Shown: piece after piece, positions 38,901 through 45,549 of the stretch | Position numbering within the stretch: position 1 is the stretch's first letter | Layout: the number at the start of each line of letters is the position of its first letter | Assembly (NCBI GenBank): GCA_039028635.1 | Contig: JBCCHV010000005.1 | Span: forward strand, 76,118 to 140,117 | Source: Acidobacteriota bacterium | Lineage (GTDB): Bacteria; Acidobacteriota; Thermoanaerobaculia; Multivoradales; JBCCEF01 | DNA length: 64,000 nt | Direction of reading: 5' to 3' | The notes under the pieces: generated by a model | The model's database searches: none | Told to the model about the DNA's origin: nothing | Seen by the model: only the letters and a program-made list of their open reading frames with translations | Program-made: the position numbers and the translations under genes

Positions 38901-39707
38901 GAGAATCGGCAGCGCGACGGAGTTGCTGACGTCGAGCGCGCGATTGACCGGATCCAAGGGATCGCCGAGCAGCGGGAAATCCTCGAGGAAGGGAGCGACA
39001 CCGAAGTAGGGAGTCGCCTGCGGGTCGTCGGCATCGTCCCAGGCCGCCGTGCCATCGTTGTCGCCATCGAGGTTGAGATTGGGCGCCAGGCGACGCTGGA
39101 TGAGCCGGGCGTTGCTGTGATCCCAGTGCATCGGGATCACATCGCCGTGGTCCATCACCGCCGGCAGGCCAGACTCGTAGGGGTTGCTGACCGTCGGGTA
39201 CTTGAGGTTGATGGTCTGGAGATCGCTGCCGGTCGCCGGATCCGTCGGCGTGAAGGGATCATTGGCCTCATCGGTGTTGGGCTCCCAACCATCACAAACT
39301 CCGGCGCCGAACCAGGTGTTGTCGCGCGTAATGCAAGCGGTGTTACTGGTCGGGAAGTTGCAGGGTGTCTTGCCCCGCACGCGCAGCTGATTGTGGTTGG
39401 GGAAGGTGGCAAAGCCGAACTTGACATTCTGCACGTTCTCGAGCACGTTGTAGATCGCCTGCTTGGCCTGGAACATGCGCGACTGGGGCCCGTCCTGCGC
39501 CGGCACCGCGTCGTTGAAGCCGGTGGTCGGCCAGTTCATCGAGCCGGTGGTGTCGAACAGGATGAAGACGTAGGGGTCGGCTTCCTGCACCTTGACCAGG
39601 CTGCGATCGTCGGCCTGCACCCGGCTCGCCCACAGCAGGGCGAAAACGGACAGCAACGTCAACGCCAGGGGAACCAGCGGATGACGCGATAGGACTTGGG
39701 ATTTCAT
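35976..39707 (-). CDS. pilY1: PilY1-like type IV pilus tip/assembly protein
   Basis: About 1243 residues from the ATG at 39707 (MKSQVLSRHPLVPLALTLLSVFALLWASRVQA signal). GAGGAGG precedes an ATG three codons upstream as well. A von Willebrand-type domain opens with YVFILFDTTGSMNWP (MIDAS DxTxS) and DGEDTCL. The C-terminal half is the PilC/PilY1 beta-propeller, with the calcium motif DTDQDGLIDTIYVGTTSGYMYKVDMR near residue 935. PilY1 promotes pilus extension, surface sensing and adhesion. It is in an operon with FimT, PilV, PilW and PilX (minor pilins), the classical order. Confidence 0.92.
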   Translation of the reverse strand: MKSQVLSRHPLVPLALTLLSVFALLWASRVQADDRSLVKVQEADPYVFILFDTTGSMNWPTTGFNDAVPAQDGPQSRMFQAKQAIYNVLENVQNVKFGFATFPNHNQLRVRGKTPCNFPTSNTACITRDNTWFGAGVCDGWEPNTDEANDPFTPTDPATGSDLQTINLKYPTVSNPYESGLPAVMDHGDVIPMHWDHSNARLIQRRLAPNLNLDGDNDGTAAWDDADDPQATPYFGVAPFLEDFPLLGDPLDPVNRALDVSNSVALPILGRGATPLAASVRNFNAHIKDWIVEAKKNDPRFGCKKVYLIILTDGEDTCLPANGDGPADDPNPRETQPPLAVKEVYDDNDVKTWVVGYAVNNTTILNNMAIEGQTDARTVDPTATNQAFFPSNQTELVNAFRNIFNAIRAEAQSFASAAVPQNQANSADKIYLSSFFPVEGAAVWPGRIDAYLRPLPLRNEVVTLPDGTTETRQVPDRTKNCTASDRSACRLWDGGDQLLLQGADTTQLDNREYNIGNGEGRRRVYYTGRSNAGAPRRRAFLPNTLTDGRAQELMGLMGCGTAGSVFPDCTASTSNLDELHKVARYVHETKSYEDPDAPAVMINYLLGEIFHSDPVVVGAPDNFRFYANDLFADFHGPSETRPTAALLSQGFDEACEINSPYTKENPGYICFFERHKFRRKVLFVGANDGQLHAFDAGIFDGNFNNTTGVVTGNFDNGTGRELFSFIPEGVLPTLTEMANGTLETYGMDGSVTVADVFTGPTATDKRWRTVAIGGLREGGKGYFALDITQPDVLGNGNIPQPRTGSLKYVQSCVSSSTTGCIDQYPRILWEFQDQCENTITNALEPCDEDANGLDDLGDGWSKPTVGLIRVCDGSNCGPTGTDITERFVAIFGGGIDPDNLGARGNFIYMVDVETGQTIYKREVIGAVPSEPAAVDTDQDGLIDTIYVGTTSGYMYKVDMRTVPQLVNVSGLGKRITDVAWSPFQIFDAGPRPIFFPPSVIFVGKLGRYAVAFGTGYREDLWGPRTETARFFVVLDEILDSTSTPARRRPFERGDTGLPLTSTDLRQINPDSLPASGEPDYLSAPGTFDPGWYMELLSREKVIASPFGLSGLLVFLTFQPEEIINGGSRTCARRGQGRSFTVLTTNGNPVVGNSRYTIIDDLPTGAYTELGITKNPDPNASPGSVEEAIPPDLVSVMDSLKGLFPDDCKFANYTINVKTRRADTGVEFIAPVPICIVEKNWKEF

Positions 39708-39733
39708 GGCACTCATCCTCCTCGGGGACCGAC

Positions 39734-40294
39734 TCACGGCACGATCCTGTCGATACCAGCGGAATTGTTGATGCTGTCCGAGAGCTGCTGCGGCGTGCCC
39801 TGCCAAGGCTGGAACTCGACCATCAGGTTGATCGACTTCTGGCTCAGCAGGGTGGTCGCCGTCGGGTCGGAGCCGGTCCAACCCAAGCGGCGAGCGGTGA
39901 CGCCGAGGGCGTGGTTGATCTCGGAGAAATCCGCCGGATCGTTGATCTGGCAGAGATTGCACGGCGCATCGAGGATCGGCAACAGGGCCGAGAGCCTGAC
40001 GTCGTGGCGCAGATTGACGTTGCCCACCAGAGGCTCCGTCAAGGTGAGGTCGAAGGGCTGGTTGTCGGGCAGGGTGAGGGCCTTGCTGACCGCCACGCCA
40101 ATGCCCGACTCGGCGGCATAGAACAGCCGCTGGAGAGTCTTCTCGTTGGATCCGATCTGACGCTCCGTCTGGGTGACCAGGGCGAGCGAAAGGCCGAGGA
40201 TGCTCAGCACCACCAGCACCAACAGGACGATGACGTAGGCACTTCCGCGTTGGTTCCGGCGAGCCGCCGGCAGGGTCGGAGCGAGCTTCATCAC
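39734..40294 (-). CDS. pilX: PilX-like type IV pilus minor protein
   Basis: 186 residues. The N-terminal region RNQRGSAYVIVLLVLVVLSILGLSLALVTQTERQIGSNEKTLQRLFYAAESGIGVAVSKAL is the PilX_N motif: a Gly before the membrane helix and the AESG block. The rest is variable. It starts inside the last bases of pilW (4-bp overlap) and lies 26 bases before pilY1. PilX, PilV, PilW and FimT prime the pilus tip and carry PilY1. Confidence 0.85.
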   Translation of the reverse strand: MMKLAPTLPAARRNQRGSAYVIVLLVLVVLSILGLSLALVTQTERQIGSNEKTLQRLFYAAESGIGVAVSKALTLPDNQPFDLTLTEPLVGNVNLRHDVRLSALLPILDAPCNLCQINDPADFSEINHALGVTARRLGWTGSDPTATTLLSQKSINLMVEFQPWQGTPQQLSDSINNSAGIDRIVP

Positions 40295-41625
40295 AGGTTC
40301 CTCATGTCCACGACCGTTTGCAGCAGACGCCGGCGGAACATGCGGTCGAGGCGGTTGGCCTCGGTCGCCGGATCGGCGGTCTCACCGTAGTTGCGGTCTT
40401 CGATGCGCTGAATCGGCGGGGCGACGTACTGAAAGTCGCGCCGGTCCGTTCTCACCAGCGTCGTGAGGCGAACGTATTGCAGATCCGGCAGGGGATTCGC
40501 GACCGTCCAGGGCGATACCCAGGGACTGGCCGAATGGTTGTCGGCGCTGGTGTTGTAGAGCCAGTCGTCGGATTGGCCGTTGGCGGTCTCGGTGATCACC
40601 AGGGCGTCCGATTGGGCGGGCGTGAAGTAGCCCGCCTGAGCGCTGTTGTAGCCCAAGGCCACCTGCAGGTCCATGACGTTGTCGGCCACCTCGATGCGGC
40701 CCAAATCGGTCGACAGGGCGACATTGCTGCCCGGGAACATCTCCGCCCGGCTGAGCTTCGGCGTCAGATCGCTGGTGGCATCGCCCGGGATGGCGCGCGC
40801 CTCGCGCACGTAGTAGATGTGATCTTCGAGCAGGCCGGCGAAGGCGACGGTGCGCAGATTGTCGGGCAGATTGCCGGCCGCGCTGAACAGCGAGCGATAG
40901 TCGGAGCTGCGGGCATGGCCCGACGTGCTGAAGGTCACGGTCACCGAGGTCAGCAGGCCGGCGACGCGATTCTCGGCGATCGCCGTGATCGCCACCACCG
41001 CGTAGATGGTGTCGTCGAGGGGACTCACCAGGAGCAAGCCGCGGCCGAGATTGGGATTCGGATTGACCCCCTGCGGCGACAGAAACTCGAGATCCTGCGG
41101 CACCCCCGTCGGCGACGGGTTGTTGATCACCAGCGAGCCACTGGTGGCGGTCGCGGGATTTTCCGGATCGGGCAGCAGGGTGAGGGTCGCCTCAGCGCCC
41201 AAGGCGGTCGAAGAGAGCTGGTAGATGGGGGTCTCGAAGATGCCCCGAATCCGCAGGATGTCGGTGCCGGGGAGCACCTTGGTGGTGGCATCGGCGGCCA
41301 CCGCCCGGACGTTCGACCCGGCATTGTTGATCACCGAGACGGCGAGCCCCGTCTGCGAGATCGGGACTCCCGCCGCCGGCCCAGCGCCGAGCTGCGTCGG
41401 CAGACCGCCGCGGCCCGCCATGCGCACCGTCGAGACCATCTCGCGCTGCGCGCCGCGCAGCGACTGCTGCATGTCGGCGACATTGTTCTGCACCCGGGCG
41501 AGCTCGTTGTGGAGGTCGAAGAGGATCAGCGAGGCGACCAGGATCTCGGCCACCACGAAGAGGGTGACGATCAGCTCGACGACGGTGAAGCCACCCTGGG
41601 AACGGCGATTGTTTGCAATCTGCAT
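40291..41625 (-). CDS. pilW: PilW-like minor pilin
   Basis: 444 residues, large for a minor pilin. The class III cleavage/methylation motif is QGGFTVVELIVTLFVVAEILVASLILFDLHNEL (cleavage after Gly, Glu at +5). The body has repeated beta-strand patterns (GGLPTQLGAGPAAGVPI, GLLLVSPLDDTIYAVVAITAIAENRVAGLLTSVTVTF). It is processed by the prepilin peptidase encoded at 44764-45537. Part of a contiguous fimT-pilV-pilW-pilX-pilY1 block with short gaps. Confidence 0.88.
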   Translation of the reverse strand: MQIANNRRSQGGFTVVELIVTLFVVAEILVASLILFDLHNELARVQNNVADMQQSLRGAQREMVSTVRMAGRGGLPTQLGAGPAAGVPISQTGLAVSVINNAGSNVRAVAADATTKVLPGTDILRIRGIFETPIYQLSSTALGAEATLTLLPDPENPATATSGSLVINNPSPTGVPQDLEFLSPQGVNPNPNLGRGLLLVSPLDDTIYAVVAITAIAENRVAGLLTSVTVTFSTSGHARSSDYRSLFSAAGNLPDNLRTVAFAGLLEDHIYYVREARAIPGDATSDLTPKLSRAEMFPGSNVALSTDLGRIEVADNVMDLQVALGYNSAQAGYFTPAQSDALVITETANGQSDDWLYNTSADNHSASPWVSPWTVANPLPDLQYVRLTTLVRTDRRDFQYVAPPIQRIEDRNYGETADPATEANRLDRMFRRRLLQTVVDMRNL

Positions 41626-41639
41626 CGGCTGTTTCCGTC

Positions 41640-42242
41640 CTAGAAGGGCTTCAGCACCCGGATCCGCAGATCGGGCGTCGGTCCGAGGGCCTGCGCCGAG
41701 CCGTTCGACTGCAGCAGCACCTCGACCTCTTTGAGATGAATGAAACCGGCGTCGGTGCCGGCGGACAGCGGATCATCGAGGAGGCCGTCCTTGTCGGCGT
41801 CCTGCAGGCCCGGCAGGAGGTCGAGCACGCCGTCGGCGTCGGCGTCCGTCGGCGAGCCGCCGAGGGAGTACTGGCGCACCATGGTGGTGCGGGTCCAGGA
41901 GCTGTAGGCGGTGCCCGTCGGCTGGGTCGCCGTCCAGACCTCGTCGCCGATCAGCTTGGGATTGCCGCTCGAGAAGTAGTCGATGCTCTGGCGCTCGGTG
42001 CCGGTGGTGATGGTGAGGGCCTGATTGTTGAACGGCAGCTGGTAGACCGTCTCGAGCTGCCGCCGAGCGTGGTTGGCGATCTGCGTCGAAACGCTGCCGC
42101 TGGCGTTGTTGGTGATGGCGCGGGTGAACAACGGCAGGATGCCGATCGCCACCAACAGCAACAAAGCCATGGCGATCAGAGCTTCGACCATGGTGATGCC
42201 GCGCTCACCGGCACGGCGGGTTCTCGACAGCGACTGCTTCAT
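41640..42242 (-). CDS. pilV: PilV-like minor pilin
   Basis: 200 residues from the ATG at 42242, which has AGGAG seven bases upstream; earlier in-frame ATGs (42257, 42269) lie within the end of fimT. Prepilin motif ERGITMVEALIAMALLLLVAIGILPLFTRAITNNASG: cleavage after Gly, Glu at +5. The C-terminal half has Asp-rich loops (GGSPTDADADGVLDLLPGLQDADKDGLLDDPL) resembling calcium-binding thrombospondin-3-like repeats. Such loops could stabilise the pilin with calcium. Confidence 0.85.
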   Translation of the reverse strand: MKQSLSRTRRAGERGITMVEALIAMALLLLVAIGILPLFTRAITNNASGSVSTQIANHARRQLETVYQLPFNNQALTITTGTERQSIDYFSSGNPKLIGDEVWTATQPTGTAYSSWTRTTMVRQYSLGGSPTDADADGVLDLLPGLQDADKDGLLDDPLSAGTDAGFIHLKEVEVLLQSNGSAQALGPTPDLRIRVLKPF

Positions 42243-42256
42243 GGCGACGCTCCTCA

Positions 42257-42901
42257 TCACATGCTCCATTTCCAGGCCTTGCCACCTTCGCCCGCTTCAC
42301 GAAAGGCCGTGCCGTCCCACTTGCGCAACCGCACCAGCGCGGAGGCTTCCGACTGCACGATGACCTCGAGGTAGTTGCCGCGCGGATCGGCGAAGCGGTA
42401 GGCCCCGACATCGCGGATCGAGCCATCGGGCTCGAAGACCGCCTGGCGCGGCTCGGCCGGCGCCGAGGGCACGGCGGTGAAGCCGTTGACCACATCCGGC
42501 CCTTCTTCACCGGCATCGGCCGGCCCCCAAAAGAAGACCGTCTCCGGCAGCGGCCGACGCTGGATCACGAAATCGGTCTCGCCGGGCCGGGCTCCACCCA
42601 CGGGATTGAGCGTGCCGCTGTTGTCGAAGTCGACGAAGGTCATGATCTCGTCGTTGGTGAAATCGACTCGCATGACCGCCGGCACGCCGCGCTTGATGGC
42701 CTCGAGCTTGGCGCTCTGCATCTGCATCGCCGTCTCCTGGGCGAGGCCGTGGAGCTTCTGTCGCAGCATCATCTTGTGCAGGGCCGGCCAGCCGATGGCC
42801 GCCAGCACCAAGATGATCACCACCACCACCACCATCTCCAAGATGGTGAATCCCGCCTGTCCCTTGCTTCGAACGCTTTTACTTCCGCCAGATCTCTGCA
42901 T
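42257..42901 (-). CDS. fimT: FimT/GspH-like minor pilin
   Basis: 214 residues from the ATG at 42901 (AGGAG six bases upstream). Prepilin motif GQAGFTILEMVVVVVIILVLAAIGWPALHKMMLRQKLHGLAQ is followed by a GspH/FimT-like body ending FADPRGNYLEVIVQSEASALVRLRKWDG. It is first in the minor-pilin block. A sigma-54-like -24/-12 box lies 16-31 bases upstream of its ATG, and a 23-bp palindrome lies about 130 bases upstream, inside the end of the kinase gene. Confidence 0.85.
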   Translation of the reverse strand: MQRSGGSKSVRSKGQAGFTILEMVVVVVIILVLAAIGWPALHKMMLRQKLHGLAQETAMQMQSAKLEAIKRGVPAVMRVDFTNDEIMTFVDFDNSGTLNPVGGARPGETDFVIQRRPLPETVFFWGPADAGEEGPDVVNGFTAVPSAPAEPRQAVFEPDGSIRDVGAYRFADPRGNYLEVIVQSEASALVRLRKWDGTAFREAGEGGKAWKWSM

Positions 42902-42916
42902 AGCGCACTCCTGTAA

Positions 42917-42932
42917 AGCAAAACCGCGGCCA
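42917..42932 (-). promoter_or_regulatory. Sigma-54-like -24/-12 box ahead of fimT (doubtful)
   Basis: On the minus strand the sequence is TGGCCGCGGTTTTGCT, with GG and GC exactly 10 bases apart as sigma-54 needs. A start 12 bases past the GC would put the transcript end only about five bases ahead of the ATG and after the ribosome site. So either the box is accidental or the message is nearly leaderless. Confidence 0.35.
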
Positions 42933-43018
42933 ACCCGGTCAGCGACGCCCGAAAGCTCGAAAAAGCCTGCCATCAGGGCCCGAACGGACCAGACCTGACT
43001 CCTCCGCCGGGATGAGTC

Positions 43019-44767
43019 TCAATCAGAATTGTTACGATTCGTAACAATTGCGTCAACCGGAATCCGAATGCGACCCGCGCTGCCGCCGCCCTCCCGAGGG
43101 CTCAAGGAGAGTCGCCCGCCGTGCAGACTGACGATGCGATGGGCGAGAGCGAGGCCGAGACCCACCCCCTCGGCGCGACCGGTGACGAAGGGCCGAAAGA
43201 GCCGGTCCTGGAGCTCCTCGGGCACCCCGACACCGCGATCCAGCACCGCCACCTCGAGCTCCTCGCCGAGGCGCCGCAGGCGTAGCTCCGGGGCCGGCTC
43301 GCGACCGGCGGCGCGCTCCGCCTCGACGGCATTGTGCAACAGGTTGCGCACCGCCCGTTCGAGGAGCTGGGCATCGCCATCGCACAGCAACCGCGACTCC
43401 TCGCTCTCGCACACCACCTCCACCGCCGCCTCGGCGAGGGCCGGATCACCGGCGGCGCGCCGGGCCATGGCGAGCAAGGAGAAGCGCTCGATGCGCGCCG
43501 AACCCGGCCGTGCGAAGGTCAGGAAGTCCTCGAGGATGCGCTGCAGATGGTCCGACTCACGCCGAATCTCGGCGAGAAAGTCCTGGATCGAGTCCTCCCC
43601 CGGGGACTTCTCGATCAGGGTGAGGTACCCCTTGAGGGTGGCGAGCGAGTTGCGCAGCTCGTGGGCCACCCCTCCGGCGAGCTCGCCGAGGCCCTCGAGA
43701 CTCTCCGACAGGCGCACCTCGCGCGCTTGCCGCCGGCTCTCGGTGAGATCGGCGAACAGCGCCAGGTAACCGCGCACAGCACCATCATCGCGCCGCAGCG
43801 GATGCAGGGTGACCCCGATGGTGGCGCCGCGATCGAGGTCGATCTCCTGGCGCGTCACGCCGCCGCCACCGGCGATCGCCGACGCCAGCAAGCGGGTGAG
43901 CCGGGGATGCCCGACCAGAACCTCCTCGAGGGCCGTCCCGGGCTTTTCCAATCGACAGCCGAGAAGATCCCCTCCGACCTCGTTGAGGGCCACCACCTGG
44001 CCGCCGGCATCGAGCAGGAGCACACCGCTGTCGAGGCTCGGCGCCAGGGTACGACGCAACGCCTCGAGCTCGTCACTCGCCGGCGGCCCCTCCTCTGACA
44101 AGGTCTCCAGGGCGCGCTCGAAGGTGCGCAGCAGAAAGCCGACCTCGTCTTCACCCTCGACCTCGGGGCGCCCGAAGCGCTCGGCGCGGTCGAAGAGAGC
44201 ATCGATGGGCCGCAGCAGGTGACGCAGAAAGAACAGCAGCAAGATCAAGATCGCCCCGTTGGCCGGCAGCACCACCCAGGACAGCACCCTGACGCCGCGT
44301 AGCTGGGCCCCGAGCTCGGCGGCATCGAGCTCCAGGCGAACGTAGCGGCGAGCCTCGCTCGGCCCCAGCGGCGCGACACCCATCACCGAGTAGGGCAAGC
44401 TGCCGTCGGGACCGAACCCCTGGGCCGCGGTGATCTCGGACAGCGGCGGCAAACGTGTCGTCTCGAGGGTCAGCGTGCCGAAGCTCGTGCGCGCCACACC
44501 GCGTGCATCGAGCAGGTCGACCCCCAGAGCTGCCGGCGCACCGCGACGCAGATCGGCCGCCGTCGGCATCGCGCTGGCCTCGACGCGAGCCGCGACCTCG
44601 CTGGCCAGGCGCGCCGCCTCGGCCCGCCGCTCCTCGGCGAGCAGGAACAGACCGCCGCGATAGGACGAGAGGGTGAAGGTCGAGAGCACCATCAACAGCA
44701 AGAGCGCCGTCGGCGGCAGGATCAACAGCTCGCCACGCAACCCGAGACGCCACGGCGGTCGTTTCAC
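43019..44767 (-). CDS. PilS/NtrB-like membrane sensor histidine kinase
   Basis: 582 residues from a GTG at 44767 that overlaps the pilD stop. Two membrane segments (LLILPPTALLLLMVLSTFTLSSY and SWVVLPANGAILILLLFFL) flank a periplasmic domain of about 140 residues. Then a HAMP-like linker, a PAS domain (LDSGVLLLDAGGQVVALNEVGGDLLGCRLEKPG ... GYLALFADLTE), HisKA with phosphoacceptor His near residue 367 in LAGGVAHELRNSLATLKGYL, and HATPase (LLHNAVEAE, GVGLGLALAHRI). The E-R-N motif after His is typical of NtrB/PilS kinases that partner NtrC-type regulators, such as the one at 33702-35000. The last codons contain a 23-bp palindrome. Confidence 0.88.
   Translation of the reverse strand: MKRPPWRLGLRGELLILPPTALLLLMVLSTFTLSSYRGGLFLLAEERRAEAARLASEVAARVEASAMPTAADLRRGAPAALGVDLLDARGVARTSFGTLTLETTRLPPLSEITAAQGFGPDGSLPYSVMGVAPLGPSEARRYVRLELDAAELGAQLRGVRVLSWVVLPANGAILILLLFFLRHLLRPIDALFDRAERFGRPEVEGEDEVGFLLRTFERALETLSEEGPPASDELEALRRTLAPSLDSGVLLLDAGGQVVALNEVGGDLLGCRLEKPGTALEEVLVGHPRLTRLLASAIAGGGGVTRQEIDLDRGATIGVTLHPLRRDDGAVRGYLALFADLTESRRQAREVRLSESLEGLGELAGGVAHELRNSLATLKGYLTLIEKSPGEDSIQDFLAEIRRESDHLQRILEDFLTFARPGSARIERFSLLAMARRAAGDPALAEAAVEVVCESEESRLLCDGDAQLLERAVRNLLHNAVEAERAAGREPAPELRLRRLGEELEVAVLDRGVGVPEELQDRLFRPFVTGRAEGVGLGLALAHRIVSLHGGRLSLSPREGGGSAGRIRIPVDAIVTNRNNSD
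43027..43049. promoter_or_regulatory. Perfect 23-bp palindrome at the 3' end of the kinase gene
   Basis: AATTGTTACGA (43027-43037) and its exact complement (43039-43049) surround one T. It encodes the last residues of the kinase (AIVTNRNNSD) and lies about 130 bases ahead of fimT. The AT-rich arms lack a T-run after them, so it does not look like a terminator. A dimeric repressor or activator site for the pilin block is a possibility. Confidence 0.45.
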
Positions 44768-45537
44768 AGCATCCCCAGATAGGTGTCCGCCAGGGAACGC
44801 CCCCAGAACAAGCCCACCAGCGAGCCGAGGGACAAGAAGACGCCGAAGGGCAGCCGGGCACGGCGACCGGAGCGACCGCTGACGATCAACAGCAGGCCCA
44901 CCATGGCGCCGGCGGCGGTGGCGACGAAGAAGGTGACGACCATGCCCTTCCAACCCAGGAAGGCCCCGACCATGGCGAGCATCTTGACGTCGCCCAGCCC
45001 CATGCCCTCCTCGCCACGGAGGAGATACCACCCGCCCCAAATGGCGAGCAAAATGCCGGCCCCGGCCACCGCCCCCAGAAGCGCGCCGCGAAAATCCGTC
45101 CAGGGAATCCACGGCTGCAACGCCAAACCGACGGCGGTGCCTGGCAAGGTGAGCTTGTCGGGCAGCAGAAAGTGGTCGAAGTCGATCCCCGCCAGCGCCA
45201 ACAGCAGGGCGCAGAAGAGCATCGCCACCAAAGCCGCGAGGGAGATTCCGAAGTGCAGGATGCAGGCGACGAAGAGAGCACCGGTCGCCAGCTCGACGAG
45301 GGCATAGCGGGCACCGATCGGGACACCGCAGCGGCGACAGCGGCCGCGCAGCAGGAGGTAGCTCAGGACGGGAATGTTGTCGCGGGCGCGAATCGCCGAA
45401 CGACAGACGGGGCAACGCGACCGCGGCGCGATGGTCGAGAGACCGAGCGGCAGCCGATGGATGACGACATTGAGGTAGCTGCCGATCGCCAGGCCGAAGA
45501 GGGCAGCATAGAAAGCCGCCGTGAATTCCAAGAACAC
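44764..45537 (-). CDS. pilD: Prepilin peptidase / N-methyltransferase
   Basis: 257 residues. An N-terminal membrane segment and two CxxC pairs (SRCPVCRSAIRARDNIPVLSYLLLRGRCRRCG) are followed by several membrane segments. The two catalytic Asp are in AGIDFDHFLLPDKLTLPG and MGLGDVKMLAMVGAF. It cleaves and N-methylates the prepilins FimT, PilV, PilW and the two pseudopilins nearby. Its stop overlaps the GTG start of the downstream PilS-like kinase, so they are coupled. Confidence 0.95.
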   Translation of the reverse strand: MFLEFTAAFYAALFGLAIGSYLNVVIHRLPLGLSTIAPRSRCPVCRSAIRARDNIPVLSYLLLRGRCRRCGVPIGARYALVELATGALFVACILHFGISLAALVAMLFCALLLALAGIDFDHFLLPDKLTLPGTAVGLALQPWIPWTDFRGALLGAVAGAGILLAIWGGWYLLRGEEGMGLGDVKMLAMVGAFLGWKGMVVTFFVATAAGAMVGLLLIVSGRSGRRARLPFGVFLSLGSLVGLFWGRSLADTYLGML

Positions 45538-45549
45538 AGCGCCGAAATT

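Noticed and set aside
37632-39692. 686-codon open frame opposite pilY1
   Set aside because: Shadow frame antisense to a well supported PilY1 gene. Composition is Val/Gly/Arg-rich with no domain, as typical for GC-rich reverse frames.
43027-43049. The 23-bp palindrome as a transcription terminator
   Set aside because: The stem is AT-rich and there is no T-run on either side in the transcription direction, so an operator is the better guess.
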